A stretch of DNA of 64,000 nucleotides from assembly GCA_023701135.1 (NCBI GenBank), contig JAMPXP010000003.1, positions 186,001-250,000 of the forward strand, in the 5' to 3' direction. Under the pieces are notes generated by a model, which saw only the letters and a list, made by a program, of their open reading frames with translations, searched no databases and was not told the DNA's origin. The stretch is from Desulfobacula sp. (GTDB lineage: Bacteria > Desulfobacterota > Desulfobacteria > Desulfobacterales > Desulfobacteraceae). Numbering within the stretch: position 1 is the stretch's first letter; the number at the start of each line of letters is the position of its first letter. The position numbers were made by a program, and so were the translations under genes. Positions 7,482 through 15,740 of the stretch are shown here, one piece after another.

Positions 7482-8819
7482 ATGAGATACCTCCCCCATA
7501 CCCGGGATGATATTGACAGTATGCTCAAGGTCACAGGCCACGCAAGCCTGGATGACCTTTTTAACTGCATACCGGATCATCTCAAGACAAAACAAGGCAT
7601 TGATATCCCGGAAGGCCTGTCCGAATGGGAACTCAATACCCATATGGAAGCGCTTGCTTCCCAGAATATCGCCTGTAAAACCTATACCTGCTTTATCGGC
7701 GCCGGTTCTTATGACCACTATATTCCGGCCATTATCCCCTATCTGATATCCCGGTCCGAATTCATGACCGCCTATACCCCCTATCAGCCCGAAGTCAGCC
7801 AGGGGACATTGCAGGGCATATATGAATTCCAGACCATGGTGACTGAGCTTCTGGGAATGGATGTGGCCACGGCCTCCCATTATGATTGCGGCACCGCCCT
7901 TGCGGAAGCCTGTCTCATTGCCTTGAGAAAAGGCGGCGCCAACCGGAAAATCGCCGTTTCCTCCCTGGTCCATCCCAGCCACCGGCAGATCATTCAGACC
8001 TATATCCACCCCGCCGGTTATGAAATGGTGGAGATCCCTTATACCAAAGAGGGTCTCACCGACGCGGCAGCCCTGGAAAAGATGGAGGGCATTGCCGGTA
8101 TTGCCGTCCAATCCCCCAATGTTTTCGGGAATATCGAAAACCTGAAGGCCTTTAAAACCGCAGCCGATGCAAAAAACAGCCTGTTTATTGTTTCCTTTAC
8201 CGAGGCCCTGGCCTACGGCCTGTTAAAAAATCCCGGCAGTTTCGGAGCCGACCTGGTGGCCGGGGAAGGCCAGAGTCTGGGCATTGCCAAATCCTTCGGC
8301 GGGCCGGGCCTGGGGCTTCTGGCCGGAACCCAGAAACAGATGAGAAATCTTCCCGGCCGCCTCATCGGAAAAACAAAGGATGCCAACGGAGCCGACGGGT
8401 TTGTGTTGACCCTGGCCACCCGGGAGCAGCATATCCGAAGGGAAAAGGCCTCGTCCAATATCTGCTCCAACAACGGGCTCAATGCCATGACCGCAGCCAT
8501 GTACCTGGCAACGGTGGGCAAAACCGGCATCAGGGAAATCGCCCAACAAAACCATGACAAGGCGGTCTATTTAAAAAAATGCCTCACGGCCTCTGGGTTT
8601 GAACCCATTCTTGACAGCCCGTTCTTTAATGAATTTGTCATGAAGGCCCCCCAGAGTTTTGCCGAAAAACGAAAACATTTGATCCAAAACAATTGTATTT
8701 TCGCAGGCTTGGACCTGGAACCCTATTATCCCGAACTGAAGGGGCATTATCTTTTCTGCGCCACGGAAACGGTTTCAAAAAAAGATATGGATCATCTGGC
8801 CAAGGAGGTGAAATCATGA
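7482..8819 (+). CDS. gcvPA: Glycine dehydrogenase (decarboxylating) subunit 1
   Basis: A 445-residue alpha subunit of the two-subunit P-protein, which decarboxylates glycine and loads the methylamine onto the H-protein. The N-terminus (YLPHTRDDIDSML) and the PLP-fold core with QPEVSQGTLQGIYEFQT and LTLATREQHIRREKASSNIC are characteristic. Split GcvPA/GcvPB proteins are usual in Firmicutes, archaea and many deltaproteobacteria, in contrast to single-chain GcvP of enterics. The start lies six bases after gcvH, and the stop overlaps the gcvPB start by three bases. Confidence 0.95.
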   Translation: MRYLPHTRDDIDSMLKVTGHASLDDLFNCIPDHLKTKQGIDIPEGLSEWELNTHMEALASQNIACKTYTCFIGAGSYDHYIPAIIPYLISRSEFMTAYTPYQPEVSQGTLQGIYEFQTMVTELLGMDVATASHYDCGTALAEACLIALRKGGANRKIAVSSLVHPSHRQIIQTYIHPAGYEMVEIPYTKEGLTDAAALEKMEGIAGIAVQSPNVFGNIENLKAFKTAADAKNSLFIVSFTEALAYGLLKNPGSFGADLVAGEGQSLGIAKSFGGPGLGLLAGTQKQMRNLPGRLIGKTKDANGADGFVLTLATREQHIRREKASSNICSNNGLNAMTAAMYLATVGKTGIREIAQQNHDKAVYLKKCLTASGFEPILDSPFFNEFVMKAPQSFAEKRKHLIQNNCIFAGLDLEPYYPELKGHYLFCATETVSKKDMDHLAKEVKS

Positions 8820-10273
8820 TTCAGCAACCCGGAGCAAGTGGTCTTATTTTTAATGAATCCCTGGTTTGGGAAAAGAGCCGCAAGGGCCGTTGCGCCATGT
8901 CCCTGCCAAAGCCGGATGTGGAAAAAAGCCCGCTGGATGCGGACCTTATAGGGGACGCCCCCAATCTTCCCGAGCTTTCCGAGCTGGATGTGGTCCGCCA
9001 TTATACCCGCCTTTCCCAGTGGAATTTCGGCGTGGATTCAGGCATGTACCCTCTGGGATCCTGCACCATGAAATACAATCCCAAGACCAATGAGGTTCAG
9101 GCCGGCCGCCAGGGATTCGCCGGGGCCCACCCCCTGGCCGGGGATGAATTTTCCCAGGGGGCCCTGGCGCTCATGTACCAACTGGAACAGTCCCTTGCAA
9201 GGATCACAGGGTTCCAGGCCGTCACCCTGCAACCGGCCGCCGGGGCCCACGGCGAACTCTGCGGCATGCTCATGATCCACGCCTTCCATGCCAAAAACGG
9301 CAGACAGCGCGCCAAGATCATCATCCCGGATACGGCCCACGGCACCAACCCGGCCAGCGCCACCCTCTGCGGATATGAATCCGTCAATATCAAATCTGGG
9401 CCCGAGGGCATCCTGGACCCGCAAACCGTGGCAGCGGTCATGGATGAGGACACCGCCGGCATCATGGTAACCAACCCCAATACCCTTGGCTTGTTTGAAT
9501 CCAATATCAAAGAGATTGCCGATATTGTCCATGCCAAGGGCGGCCTGGTCTACGGGGACGGGGCCAATATGAACGCCATCATGGGCATTGTCAAACCCGG
9601 TGAAATCGGTATTGACGTGCTTCACCTCAATTTGCACAAAACCTTTTCCACCCCCCACGGCGGCGGCGGTCCGGGCTCGGGTCCGGTGGCTGTCGGCAAA
9701 ACCCTGGAGCCCTTTCTTCCGGTTCCCCGGGTGGTCAAGGAACTGGATACCTATCGATTCATCACGGACCGCCCGGACAGCATCGGCCGGATCCATACCT
9801 TTTACGGGCATTTCGGCATCATGGTCAGGGCCTATGCCTATATTCTGTCCATGGGGGCCAAAGGCCTCACCGACGCCAGCAGGCTGGCCGTTCTGAATGC
9901 CAATTATATCAAGGAAAGCCTGAAAGGGACCCTGAACCTGCCCTATGACAGGCCCTCCATGCATGAATGCGTATTCAATGATGAATTCCAGAAAGAATAC
10001 CATATCACCACCATGGATATGGCCAAACGGCTCCTGGATTACGGGTTTCATCCGCCCACGGTCTATTTTCCCCTGGTGGTGGAAGGGGCTTTCATGGTGG
10101 AACCCACGGAAACCGAATCCAAGGAAGATATTGACCAGTTCATCCGGGCGGTGAAATCCATTGCCCAGGAAGCAAAGGACAATCCCGAACAATTGAAGAA
10201 AGCCCCCCGGCTGACAAAGGTGACACGGCTGGACGAAGTATTGGCGGCCAGAAAGCCATGCCTGAGGGGATAA
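8816..10273 (+). CDS. gcvPB: Glycine dehydrogenase (decarboxylating) subunit 2
   Basis: A 485-residue PLP-bearing beta subunit of the P-protein. The Schiff-base lysine should be Lys275 in HLNLHKTFSTPHGGGGPG, followed by the glycine-rich phosphate-binding turn. PLGSCTMKYNP and TAHGTNPASA are family signatures. ATG at 8816 overlaps the gcvPA stop (ATGA) and has AAGGAGG ahead of it, so the two subunits are translationally coupled and probably made in equal amounts. An upstream in-frame extension into gcvPA is not needed. Confidence 0.95.
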   Translation: MIQQPGASGLIFNESLVWEKSRKGRCAMSLPKPDVEKSPLDADLIGDAPNLPELSELDVVRHYTRLSQWNFGVDSGMYPLGSCTMKYNPKTNEVQAGRQGFAGAHPLAGDEFSQGALALMYQLEQSLARITGFQAVTLQPAAGAHGELCGMLMIHAFHAKNGRQRAKIIIPDTAHGTNPASATLCGYESVNIKSGPEGILDPQTVAAVMDEDTAGIMVTNPNTLGLFESNIKEIADIVHAKGGLVYGDGANMNAIMGIVKPGEIGIDVLHLNLHKTFSTPHGGGGPGSGPVAVGKTLEPFLPVPRVVKELDTYRFITDRPDSIGRIHTFYGHFGIMVRAYAYILSMGAKGLTDASRLAVLNANYIKESLKGTLNLPYDRPSMHECVFNDEFQKEYHITTMDMAKRLLDYGFHPPTVYFPLVVEGAFMVEPTETESKEDIDQFIRAVKSIAQEAKDNPEQLKKAPRLTKVTRLDEVLAARKPCLRG

Positions 10274-10962
10274 TCCCAAACAAGCGCCCGGCGGTATTCA
10301 TGGACCTCGGCATCATGGAATACAAACGGGCGCTTGAATTTCAGATCAAGACCCTGGAAGAAGGGATCGGCAAGCCCTTTTCCCTGGACCGGATTTTTTT
10401 TGTGGAGCATCCCCCGGTCTTTACCCTGGGCAAAAGAGGGGGAGAAGAGAATTTGACGGTGTCCAGGGAGTTTTTAGCCTCCAGGGGAATTGATTTGGTT
10501 CAGACGGACCGGGGGGGAAATATCACCTATCACGGTCCGGGACAGGCCGTCCTCTATCCCGTTGTTAATCTTGAGGCCAAAAGGATGGGGGTCAAGGATT
10601 TTGTATGGGGTCTGGAGGAAATCATGAAGCAAACGGCCCTGGATTTTCATATTCAGGCCAGCCGCAATTCATTAAACCACGGCCTCTGGGTGGGAAATGC
10701 CAAGATCGGCAGTGTGGGCCTGTCCATCAAAAAAGGGATCAGCTTCCACGGCCTTGCCATGAATATCAACCTGGATCTGGAACCCTTTTCATGGATCAAC
10801 CCCTGTGGCCTCTCCCATATCTCCGTGACCTCGGTGAAAAATGAACTGCAAAAGGCCGGGAAGGATTTTTCCGGGCCGGCCATGAACCAGGTCAAGGCGT
10901 CCTTTAAAAAACATTTTGCCTCGGTATTGAATTATGACATAAGTGAGCCCCATGAATCCTGA
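10258..10962 (+). CDS. lipB: Octanoyl-[acyl carrier protein]:protein octanoyltransferase
   Basis: A 234-residue LipB, which moves octanoate from ACP to apo-lipoyl proteins such as GcvH. RGGNITYHGPGQ is at 85-96, the catalytic lysine lies in KIGSVGLSIKKG, and the acyl-thioester cysteine is Cys183 in NPCGL. The start overlaps the end of gcvPB by 16 bases; a second possible ATG is at codon 15. Its place between gcvPB and lipA gives the pathway order octanoylation then sulfur insertion. Confidence 0.94.
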   Translation: MPEGIIPNKRPAVFMDLGIMEYKRALEFQIKTLEEGIGKPFSLDRIFFVEHPPVFTLGKRGGEENLTVSREFLASRGIDLVQTDRGGNITYHGPGQAVLYPVVNLEAKRMGVKDFVWGLEEIMKQTALDFHIQASRNSLNHGLWVGNAKIGSVGLSIKKGISFHGLAMNINLDLEPFSWINPCGLSHISVTSVKNELQKAGKDFSGPAMNQVKASFKKHFASVLNYDISEPHES

Positions 10963-11821
10963 AAAAATTATAAAAACCGGGAAACCGGCCTGGCTCAAGA
11001 AAAGCCTTCCCAAAGGCGGCGATTACCAGCGGGTCCGGAATCTTTTGTCCAGGGCCGGGCTGCATACGGTCTGCAAAGAGGCCAGTTGCCCCAATATGTT
11101 TGAATGCTTTTCCAAGGACACGGCCACCTTCATGATTTTAGGATCTGAATGCACGAGAAATTGCCGGTTCTGCAATATCACCAACAACACCCCCTCCCCT
11201 GTGGATCCCGGCGAACCCCTGCGGGTGGCCAAAGCCGCCCTGGATCTGAAGCTGAATTATATTGTGGTGACCTCGGTCACCCGGGATGACCTGAATGATG
11301 GAGGCGCCTCCCATTTTGCCGCCACCCTCCGGGCCATCCGGTCCCTGGCGGCCCATGCCAGAATCGAAGTCCTGATCCCGGATTTCAAGGGAGACAGGGA
11401 GGCGTTAAAAACAGTCCTGGCGGCTAAACCGGATGTGTTGAACCATAATATTGAAACCGTGGCCTCCCTTTATCCCCGGGTGAGGCCGGAAGCCGGCTAT
11501 GAGAGATCCCTGTCCCTGTTGCAGGCCGCAAAGTCCATGGACCCCGCCCTGCCCGTCAAATCCGGGATCATGGTGGGCCTGGGAGAAACCCCGGAGGAGC
11601 TTGAAGAAACCCTGAAGGATCTGTTTGCCCACGGCTGCGATATCATCACCCTGGGCCAATACCTCCAGCCCACCCCAAACCATCTCAGGGTTGAAAGATA
11701 TTATTCACCTGAAGAATTTACAGCTCTTGAGAAATTGGCCCGTTCCATGGGATTCCAAAAAATTGCAGCCGGACCCTTTGTCCGGAGTTCCTACCAGGCC
11801 CATGAATTATCCGGCCTTTAA
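10952..11821 (+). CDS. lipA: Lipoyl synthase
   Basis: A 289-residue radical-SAM enzyme that inserts two sulfurs into protein-bound octanoate. Both clusters are present: auxiliary cluster cysteines 41, 46 and 52 (CKEASCPNMFEC) and the SAM cluster 67, 71 and 74 (CTRNCRFC). The C-terminal RSSY motif, the auxiliary-cluster serine ligand, is present as FVRSSYQA. ATG 10952 lies inside the lipB end; a GTG nine bases earlier is an alternative. The stop codon overlaps the stop of the convergent pyk gene. Confidence 0.96.
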   Translation: MNPEKIIKTGKPAWLKKSLPKGGDYQRVRNLLSRAGLHTVCKEASCPNMFECFSKDTATFMILGSECTRNCRFCNITNNTPSPVDPGEPLRVAKAALDLKLNYIVVTSVTRDDLNDGGASHFAATLRAIRSLAAHARIEVLIPDFKGDREALKTVLAAKPDVLNHNIETVASLYPRVRPEAGYERSLSLLQAAKSMDPALPVKSGIMVGLGETPEELEETLKDLFAHGCDIITLGQYLQPTPNHLRVERYYSPEEFTALEKLARSMGFQKIAAGPFVRSSYQAHELSGL

Positions 11822-13233
11822 GCACATTTCTCCTTGAAATTGCCGGCAGTGCTGATCTCGATATAGGAGGCCCCGTGTTTGACTCCGAAGCTCCCGGCAA
11901 GGACGATGATCAAATCCTCGTCCTTGAATTTAGTTTCAGTGATGAGCCGGCAGATGGAATCTTTCAAGGGCTGGGCCGAAGTGATATCCATGGGCATATA
12001 ATCGGCAAAAACCCCAAAGGACAGGGATAGCAGGCGCACCACCCGACGGTCGTAAATCTGGGCATAAATGGGATTGTCCCCCCGGTAAGCGGCCAGTTCA
12101 CGGATGGATTTCCCGGTCAGGGAATCCGCCACAATGCCTTTGGTGTTCAGCCTCAAGGCCGCCTTGACGGCCGCCTTGGCCAGATAGGCCGTGACCTTGT
12201 TTTCCAGGGTATAGGGAACATCCACATAGCTGCTTTTTTTGCTCTCCACCTCTTTTGCAATTTTGGCCATGGTCATGACTGCTTCTTCGGGATATCGCCC
12301 GTTGGCGGTTTCCCCTGAAAGCATGAGGGCGTCGGTATGGTCCAGGCAGGCATTGGCCACATCAGATACCTCGGCCCGGGTGGGCCGGGGTGAATCAATC
12401 ATGGAATGCAGCATCTGGGTGGCCACGATGACGGGCTTTCGTCTCTCAATACAGGTTCGGATAATATCTTTCTGAATGAGCGGGATTTTTTCCGTCGGAA
12501 TTTCAACGGCCAAATCACCCCTTGCAATCATGATCCCATAGGCATAATCCAGGATTTCGTTCAGATTTTGAACCCCCTGGGCGTTTTCAATTTTGGCGAT
12601 GATTTTGATGGGGGATTTTTTTTTATCCAGAATGGCTTGGACGGCCAAGACGTCTTCCTTATTTCTTACAAAGGAATGGGCAATGAAATCCAGATCTTGG
12701 TCTGCCGCAAATTCAATAAAGGCCTTGTCCTTTTCGCTCAGAGCCGGCAGCTTGACATGAACCGAAGGGATATTGATACTTTTCCGCGGATAGATGATGC
12801 CGTCATTTTCCACATGGCAAGTCAAATAGTCTTCGTCTTTTTCCATGACGGCAAGGGCGATACAGCCGTCATCAATCAATATGGAACTACCGACGGGGAC
12901 GTCATGGACAAAGTGGGCATAGGACACATAAATGATATCATCATGGGACGTCTGTCCGGGAGCGCCTTGAATTCTTATGGTATCCCCGCCTTTGACCGTA
13001 AGAGGGTCTTCACTGTTGCAGGTTCTGATTTCCGGGCCCTTGGTGTCCAGGAGGATGCCGATTTTCTCCGAGACTTTCCGTGTGTTCCGAATCACTTGCA
13101 AGGCATCCTCGTGGGACATATGGGCCGTGTTCAGCCTTACAACGGTCATTCCTGACTTATAAAGCCCCCCGATAAATTCGGGGGAACAGTTTAAATTAGA
13201 AATGGTGGCGACGATTTTGGTTTTCATTGGCAT
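11818..13233 (-). CDS. pyk: Pyruvate kinase
   Basis: A 471-residue pyruvate kinase making ATP and pyruvate from phosphoenolpyruvate and ADP. It shows TKGPEIRT, the active-site segment IIAKIENAQGV with the catalytic lysine, MIARGDLAVEIP and VATQMLHSM. The C-terminal allosteric domain is present. The start at 13233 follows GGGAGGG by seven bases; this site lies within the final codons of holA, so the two genes overlap by 38 bases. It is the last gene of a minus-strand run that includes lgt and holA, which is an unusual neighbourhood for a glycolytic enzyme. Confidence 0.95.
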   Translation of the reverse strand: MPMKTKIVATISNLNCSPEFIGGLYKSGMTVVRLNTAHMSHEDALQVIRNTRKVSEKIGILLDTKGPEIRTCNSEDPLTVKGGDTIRIQGAPGQTSHDDIIYVSYAHFVHDVPVGSSILIDDGCIALAVMEKDEDYLTCHVENDGIIYPRKSINIPSVHVKLPALSEKDKAFIEFAADQDLDFIAHSFVRNKEDVLAVQAILDKKKSPIKIIAKIENAQGVQNLNEILDYAYGIMIARGDLAVEIPTEKIPLIQKDIIRTCIERRKPVIVATQMLHSMIDSPRPTRAEVSDVANACLDHTDALMLSGETANGRYPEEAVMTMAKIAKEVESKKSSYVDVPYTLENKVTAYLAKAAVKAALRLNTKGIVADSLTGKSIRELAAYRGDNPIYAQIYDRRVVRLLSLSFGVFADYMPMDITSAQPLKDSICRLITETKFKDEDLIIVLAGSFGVKHGASYIEISTAGNFKEKCA

Positions 13234-14482
13234 AAACAAACCCTCCCTTGCTGCATATTTTTATGATAAATGTTTCAAAGGCCGTCTTAGCGTCAAATGA
13301 TGAAGACTTTAACCGGTAATCCATGTCACCTAAAAAAATCAACGCATCTTGAAGTTCATTTAAAGAAAAATTCTCGGATTTTTGAAATATCTGAAAAACA
13401 GGATAGGCATTTTGAGGATTGGATGCAAGCAAAAGATCATTTGCAGAACCGGTTTTTCCCTTAACCTCTTTTTCCCCAAGGAATTCTTTCCAGGCCTCGA
13501 TCTTCCCTTTTATCCCTTTATCATAGGTCAGAATTTCGGGCAGAACACTTTGTTTGAACACATTAAAATTCGTATTCTTTAAATTCAATTTTTTATTTTT
13601 CAGGGCTATTTCCCTGATTCCGCATTTAACCAGGATGAGCTTTCGGATCTGGTTTTCCAACACTTTAAGAATCTGAAGCGGATGGGCCCCATCCTTAAAC
13701 ATGGAGTTCAGATAAAAAAGCGTTTCTTTAATGTCTTTTTCCATGAAGGCCTGGGTCAGTTTAAACATGGGGTCTTTTTTATCCCGGGTCACCACCGCAT
13801 GGACATCTTCGGAAGAAATGGCGCTTCGATTGCCTGAATAGACAATGAGTTTTTCCAGGTTCCCGGCAAACCGCTCAAAATCCAGGCCGGTCAGGTCCAT
13901 GAGAAGATGAAAGGCCTGCCTGTCCATGCTTTTGCCTGCCTTTGACAGGACCTGATCCGAAACCGTCTGAAAAATTTTTTCCTGTTCATCCTGGTCCGCT
14001 TTCCGGGCCCCTTCGGCAACGGAACAGTCGATGATCAGGCCTTTTTCTTCCAGGGCCTTATAGCTTTTCCGTCTTTTGTCGATAGTCCCGGTCATGAGCA
14101 CAAGACTGTGGCCGGGCGGCAATCCTTCTTTGTCAAGATAACCTGTGAAATGCTCCAGATCGGTGGAAGAAAAAGTTTTTTCCGCAGGGCCATGCTGGGA
14201 CTGAAACAAGGGGGCATTTTTAACGGCCACAATTTTTTTTGAAAACAGAAAGGAAAACGTCGAGGCAGCCTCAATGATATCCCCCATGGTAACGGATCCC
14301 CCTTCAAGGGTTTCCAGGGCAAATTCTCGTTTATCCGTTCCAAGAAGAACGTTTAATAGGCTTTGAAAGCTCTGTTTGGTGAGATAGGAATCCCCGAAAA
14401 TCAGAAATAAACCAGGGAGATTGCCTTTCTTGTGAAAAGAATCCAGAGCCTGGTTCAATTGATCATACCGGATCAGTGTCAT
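13196..14482 (-). CDS. holA: DNA polymerase III delta subunit
   Basis: A 428-residue clamp-loader delta subunit, which opens the beta sliding clamp. The fold pattern shows GLFLIFGDSYLTKQSFQSLL near the N-terminus, the long helical middle (LMDLTGLDFERFAGNLEKLIVYSG), and the C-terminal collar domain ALIFLGDMDYRLKSSS. It is longer than the common 340-residue HolA, mostly through loops after residue 150. The start lies 20 bases inside lgt. The end runs 38 bases past the pyk start, so translation of pyk may depend on holA. Confidence 0.85.
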   Translation of the reverse strand: MTLIRYDQLNQALDSFHKKGNLPGLFLIFGDSYLTKQSFQSLLNVLLGTDKREFALETLEGGSVTMGDIIEAASTFSFLFSKKIVAVKNAPLFQSQHGPAEKTFSSTDLEHFTGYLDKEGLPPGHSLVLMTGTIDKRRKSYKALEEKGLIIDCSVAEGARKADQDEQEKIFQTVSDQVLSKAGKSMDRQAFHLLMDLTGLDFERFAGNLEKLIVYSGNRSAISSEDVHAVVTRDKKDPMFKLTQAFMEKDIKETLFYLNSMFKDGAHPLQILKVLENQIRKLILVKCGIREIALKNKKLNLKNTNFNVFKQSVLPEILTYDKGIKGKIEAWKEFLGEKEVKGKTGSANDLLLASNPQNAYPVFQIFQKSENFSLNELQDALIFLGDMDYRLKSSSFDAKTAFETFIIKICSKGGFVYANENQNRRHHF

Positions 14483-15233
14483 GAGAGGACCTTAACCGCA
14501 TGAAAAGGACAATACCCGCCCCCAGAGAAACCAGAACACCTATCCCCTGGGATACGGAGATGAAATGAAAGAAAAAATCACCCCGGAAATCACCCCGGAA
14601 AAATTCAATGACGGATCTGAACAGGGAATAGAGGATGATATAAATTAAAAAGACCATGCCGTCGGTCTTTTTTTTCTTCATGAGCCGGACAAGGATGATA
14701 AACAGGACAAGGTTTGAAAATACTTCATATATCTGTGTCGGATGAAGACCGATATTGAGCGGGGCAAGGGATTCCGGATGGGTGAACCGGACGGCCGTGG
14801 GCAGGCTGCATTCTTTGCCGTAACAGCACCCGGCAAAAAAACAGCCAAGCCTGCCCACAGTATGCCCGAGGGCCATACCCGGAGAAAGACCATCGGCCGT
14901 TTTCCATATGTCGATCCCTTTGATCTTCAGATAAAGGGCAACGGCCGGAACAGCGGCCAGAAATCCGCCGAAGAAGACCAGCCCGCCGTTCCAGACCTTA
15001 AGAATGTCTATAGGATGGTGCCGATAGGCTTCAAAATTAAGGATCACATACATGAGTCTTGCCCCGATGAGGGCAGATACCAGGATAACAAAAAAAATAT
15101 CGCTCAGAGCATCCGATGAAATGCTGTCGGCATATTTCCGGGACACAACCATGAGGGTCATAAAACCCAGGGCAACAAAGAGGCCGTAGGTATAAAGGGT
15201 AAATCCGTTGATATGGAACAATACAGGATACAT
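14463..15233 (-). CDS. lgt: Phosphatidylglycerol-prolipoprotein diacylglyceryl transferase
   Basis: A 256-residue inner-membrane enzyme that puts diacylglyceryl on the lipobox cysteine of prolipoproteins. About seven transmembrane helices are visible. The signature HTVGRLGCFFAGCCYGKEC gives the active-site arginine region in the Cys-rich variant often seen in deltaproteobacteria, and HPTQIYE is conserved. The start is three bases from the lspA stop, so the two successive lipoprotein maturation enzymes are co-transcribed. Confidence 0.94.
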   Translation of the reverse strand: MYPVLFHINGFTLYTYGLFVALGFMTLMVVSRKYADSISSDALSDIFFVILVSALIGARLMYVILNFEAYRHHPIDILKVWNGGLVFFGGFLAAVPAVALYLKIKGIDIWKTADGLSPGMALGHTVGRLGCFFAGCCYGKECSLPTAVRFTHPESLAPLNIGLHPTQIYEVFSNLVLFIILVRLMKKKKTDGMVFLIYIILYSLFRSVIEFFRGDFRGDFFFHFISVSQGIGVLVSLGAGIVLFMRLRSSHDTDPV

Positions 15234-15236
15234 GGG

Positions 15237-15734
15237 TCATATATCCGGAATTTTATTGAACAGGATATGGCCGATCAAGATCCCCATGCCAACGCTGATG
15301 GCGCTGTCGGCAATATTGAAGGCTGGCCAGTGGGCAGACCCGATATAAAAATCGAGGAAATCCACCACCTTTCCATACAGGAACCGGTCGATGAGGTTCC
15401 CTATGGCCCCTCCGAAAATCAGGGCCAGACCATAGGAAAGAAAAATATGGGTTTCAGCACATTTTCTATAAAACCAAAGGACAAACAAGGCCACCAGGGA
15501 GGAAAGAAAAAGGAAGATGAATTTCCTGATTTCGGGAGACTTTCCGGCAAAAAAGCCAAAGGCGCCGCCCGGATTCAGAACATGGGTAATATTAAAAAAA
15601 TTATTCAGGACAACGATATGATCATGCAGGGCAAGATTTATTTTAAGAATATGCTTGGTTACCTGGTCAACAATAATAACGCTGCCGCTGACCAGGACCA
15701 ACCGTATCCATGCATTGGATTTCAAATCCGTCAC
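15237..15734 (-). CDS. lspA: Lipoprotein signal peptidase (signal peptidase II)
   Basis: A 165-residue aspartic peptidase with four transmembrane helices that cuts lipoprotein signal peptides after Lgt acts. Catalytic aspartates lie in NLIDRFLYGKVVDFLD and FNIADSAI, and VLNPGGAFGFFA matches the conserved NxGaaFg element. The start is GTG 15734, because ATG nearby runs straight into a stop. It lies six bases after ileS, a conserved ileS-lspA linkage in many bacteria. Confidence 0.94.
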   Translation of the reverse strand: MTDLKSNAWIRLVLVSGSVIIVDQVTKHILKINLALHDHIVVLNNFFNITHVLNPGGAFGFFAGKSPEIRKFIFLFLSSLVALFVLWFYRKCAETHIFLSYGLALIFGGAIGNLIDRFLYGKVVDFLDFYIGSAHWPAFNIADSAISVGMGILIGHILFNKIPDI

Positions 15735-15740
15735 ATCCCG

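Noticed and set aside
7050-10279. Long antisense ORFs (353 and 413 codons) opposite gcvH-gcvPA and gcvPB
   Set aside because: They mirror strongly coding genes; the translations are Gly/His/Phe-rich shadows without motifs or ribosome-binding sites.
12406-13155. 249-codon plus-strand ORF opposite pyk
   Set aside because: Antisense shadow; composition follows the complement of pyk codons.
13196-13233. 38-base holA/pyk overlap as a possible frameshift
   Set aside because: Both frames are intact and pyk has its own strong ribosome-binding site inside holA, so this is an ordinary coupled overlap.
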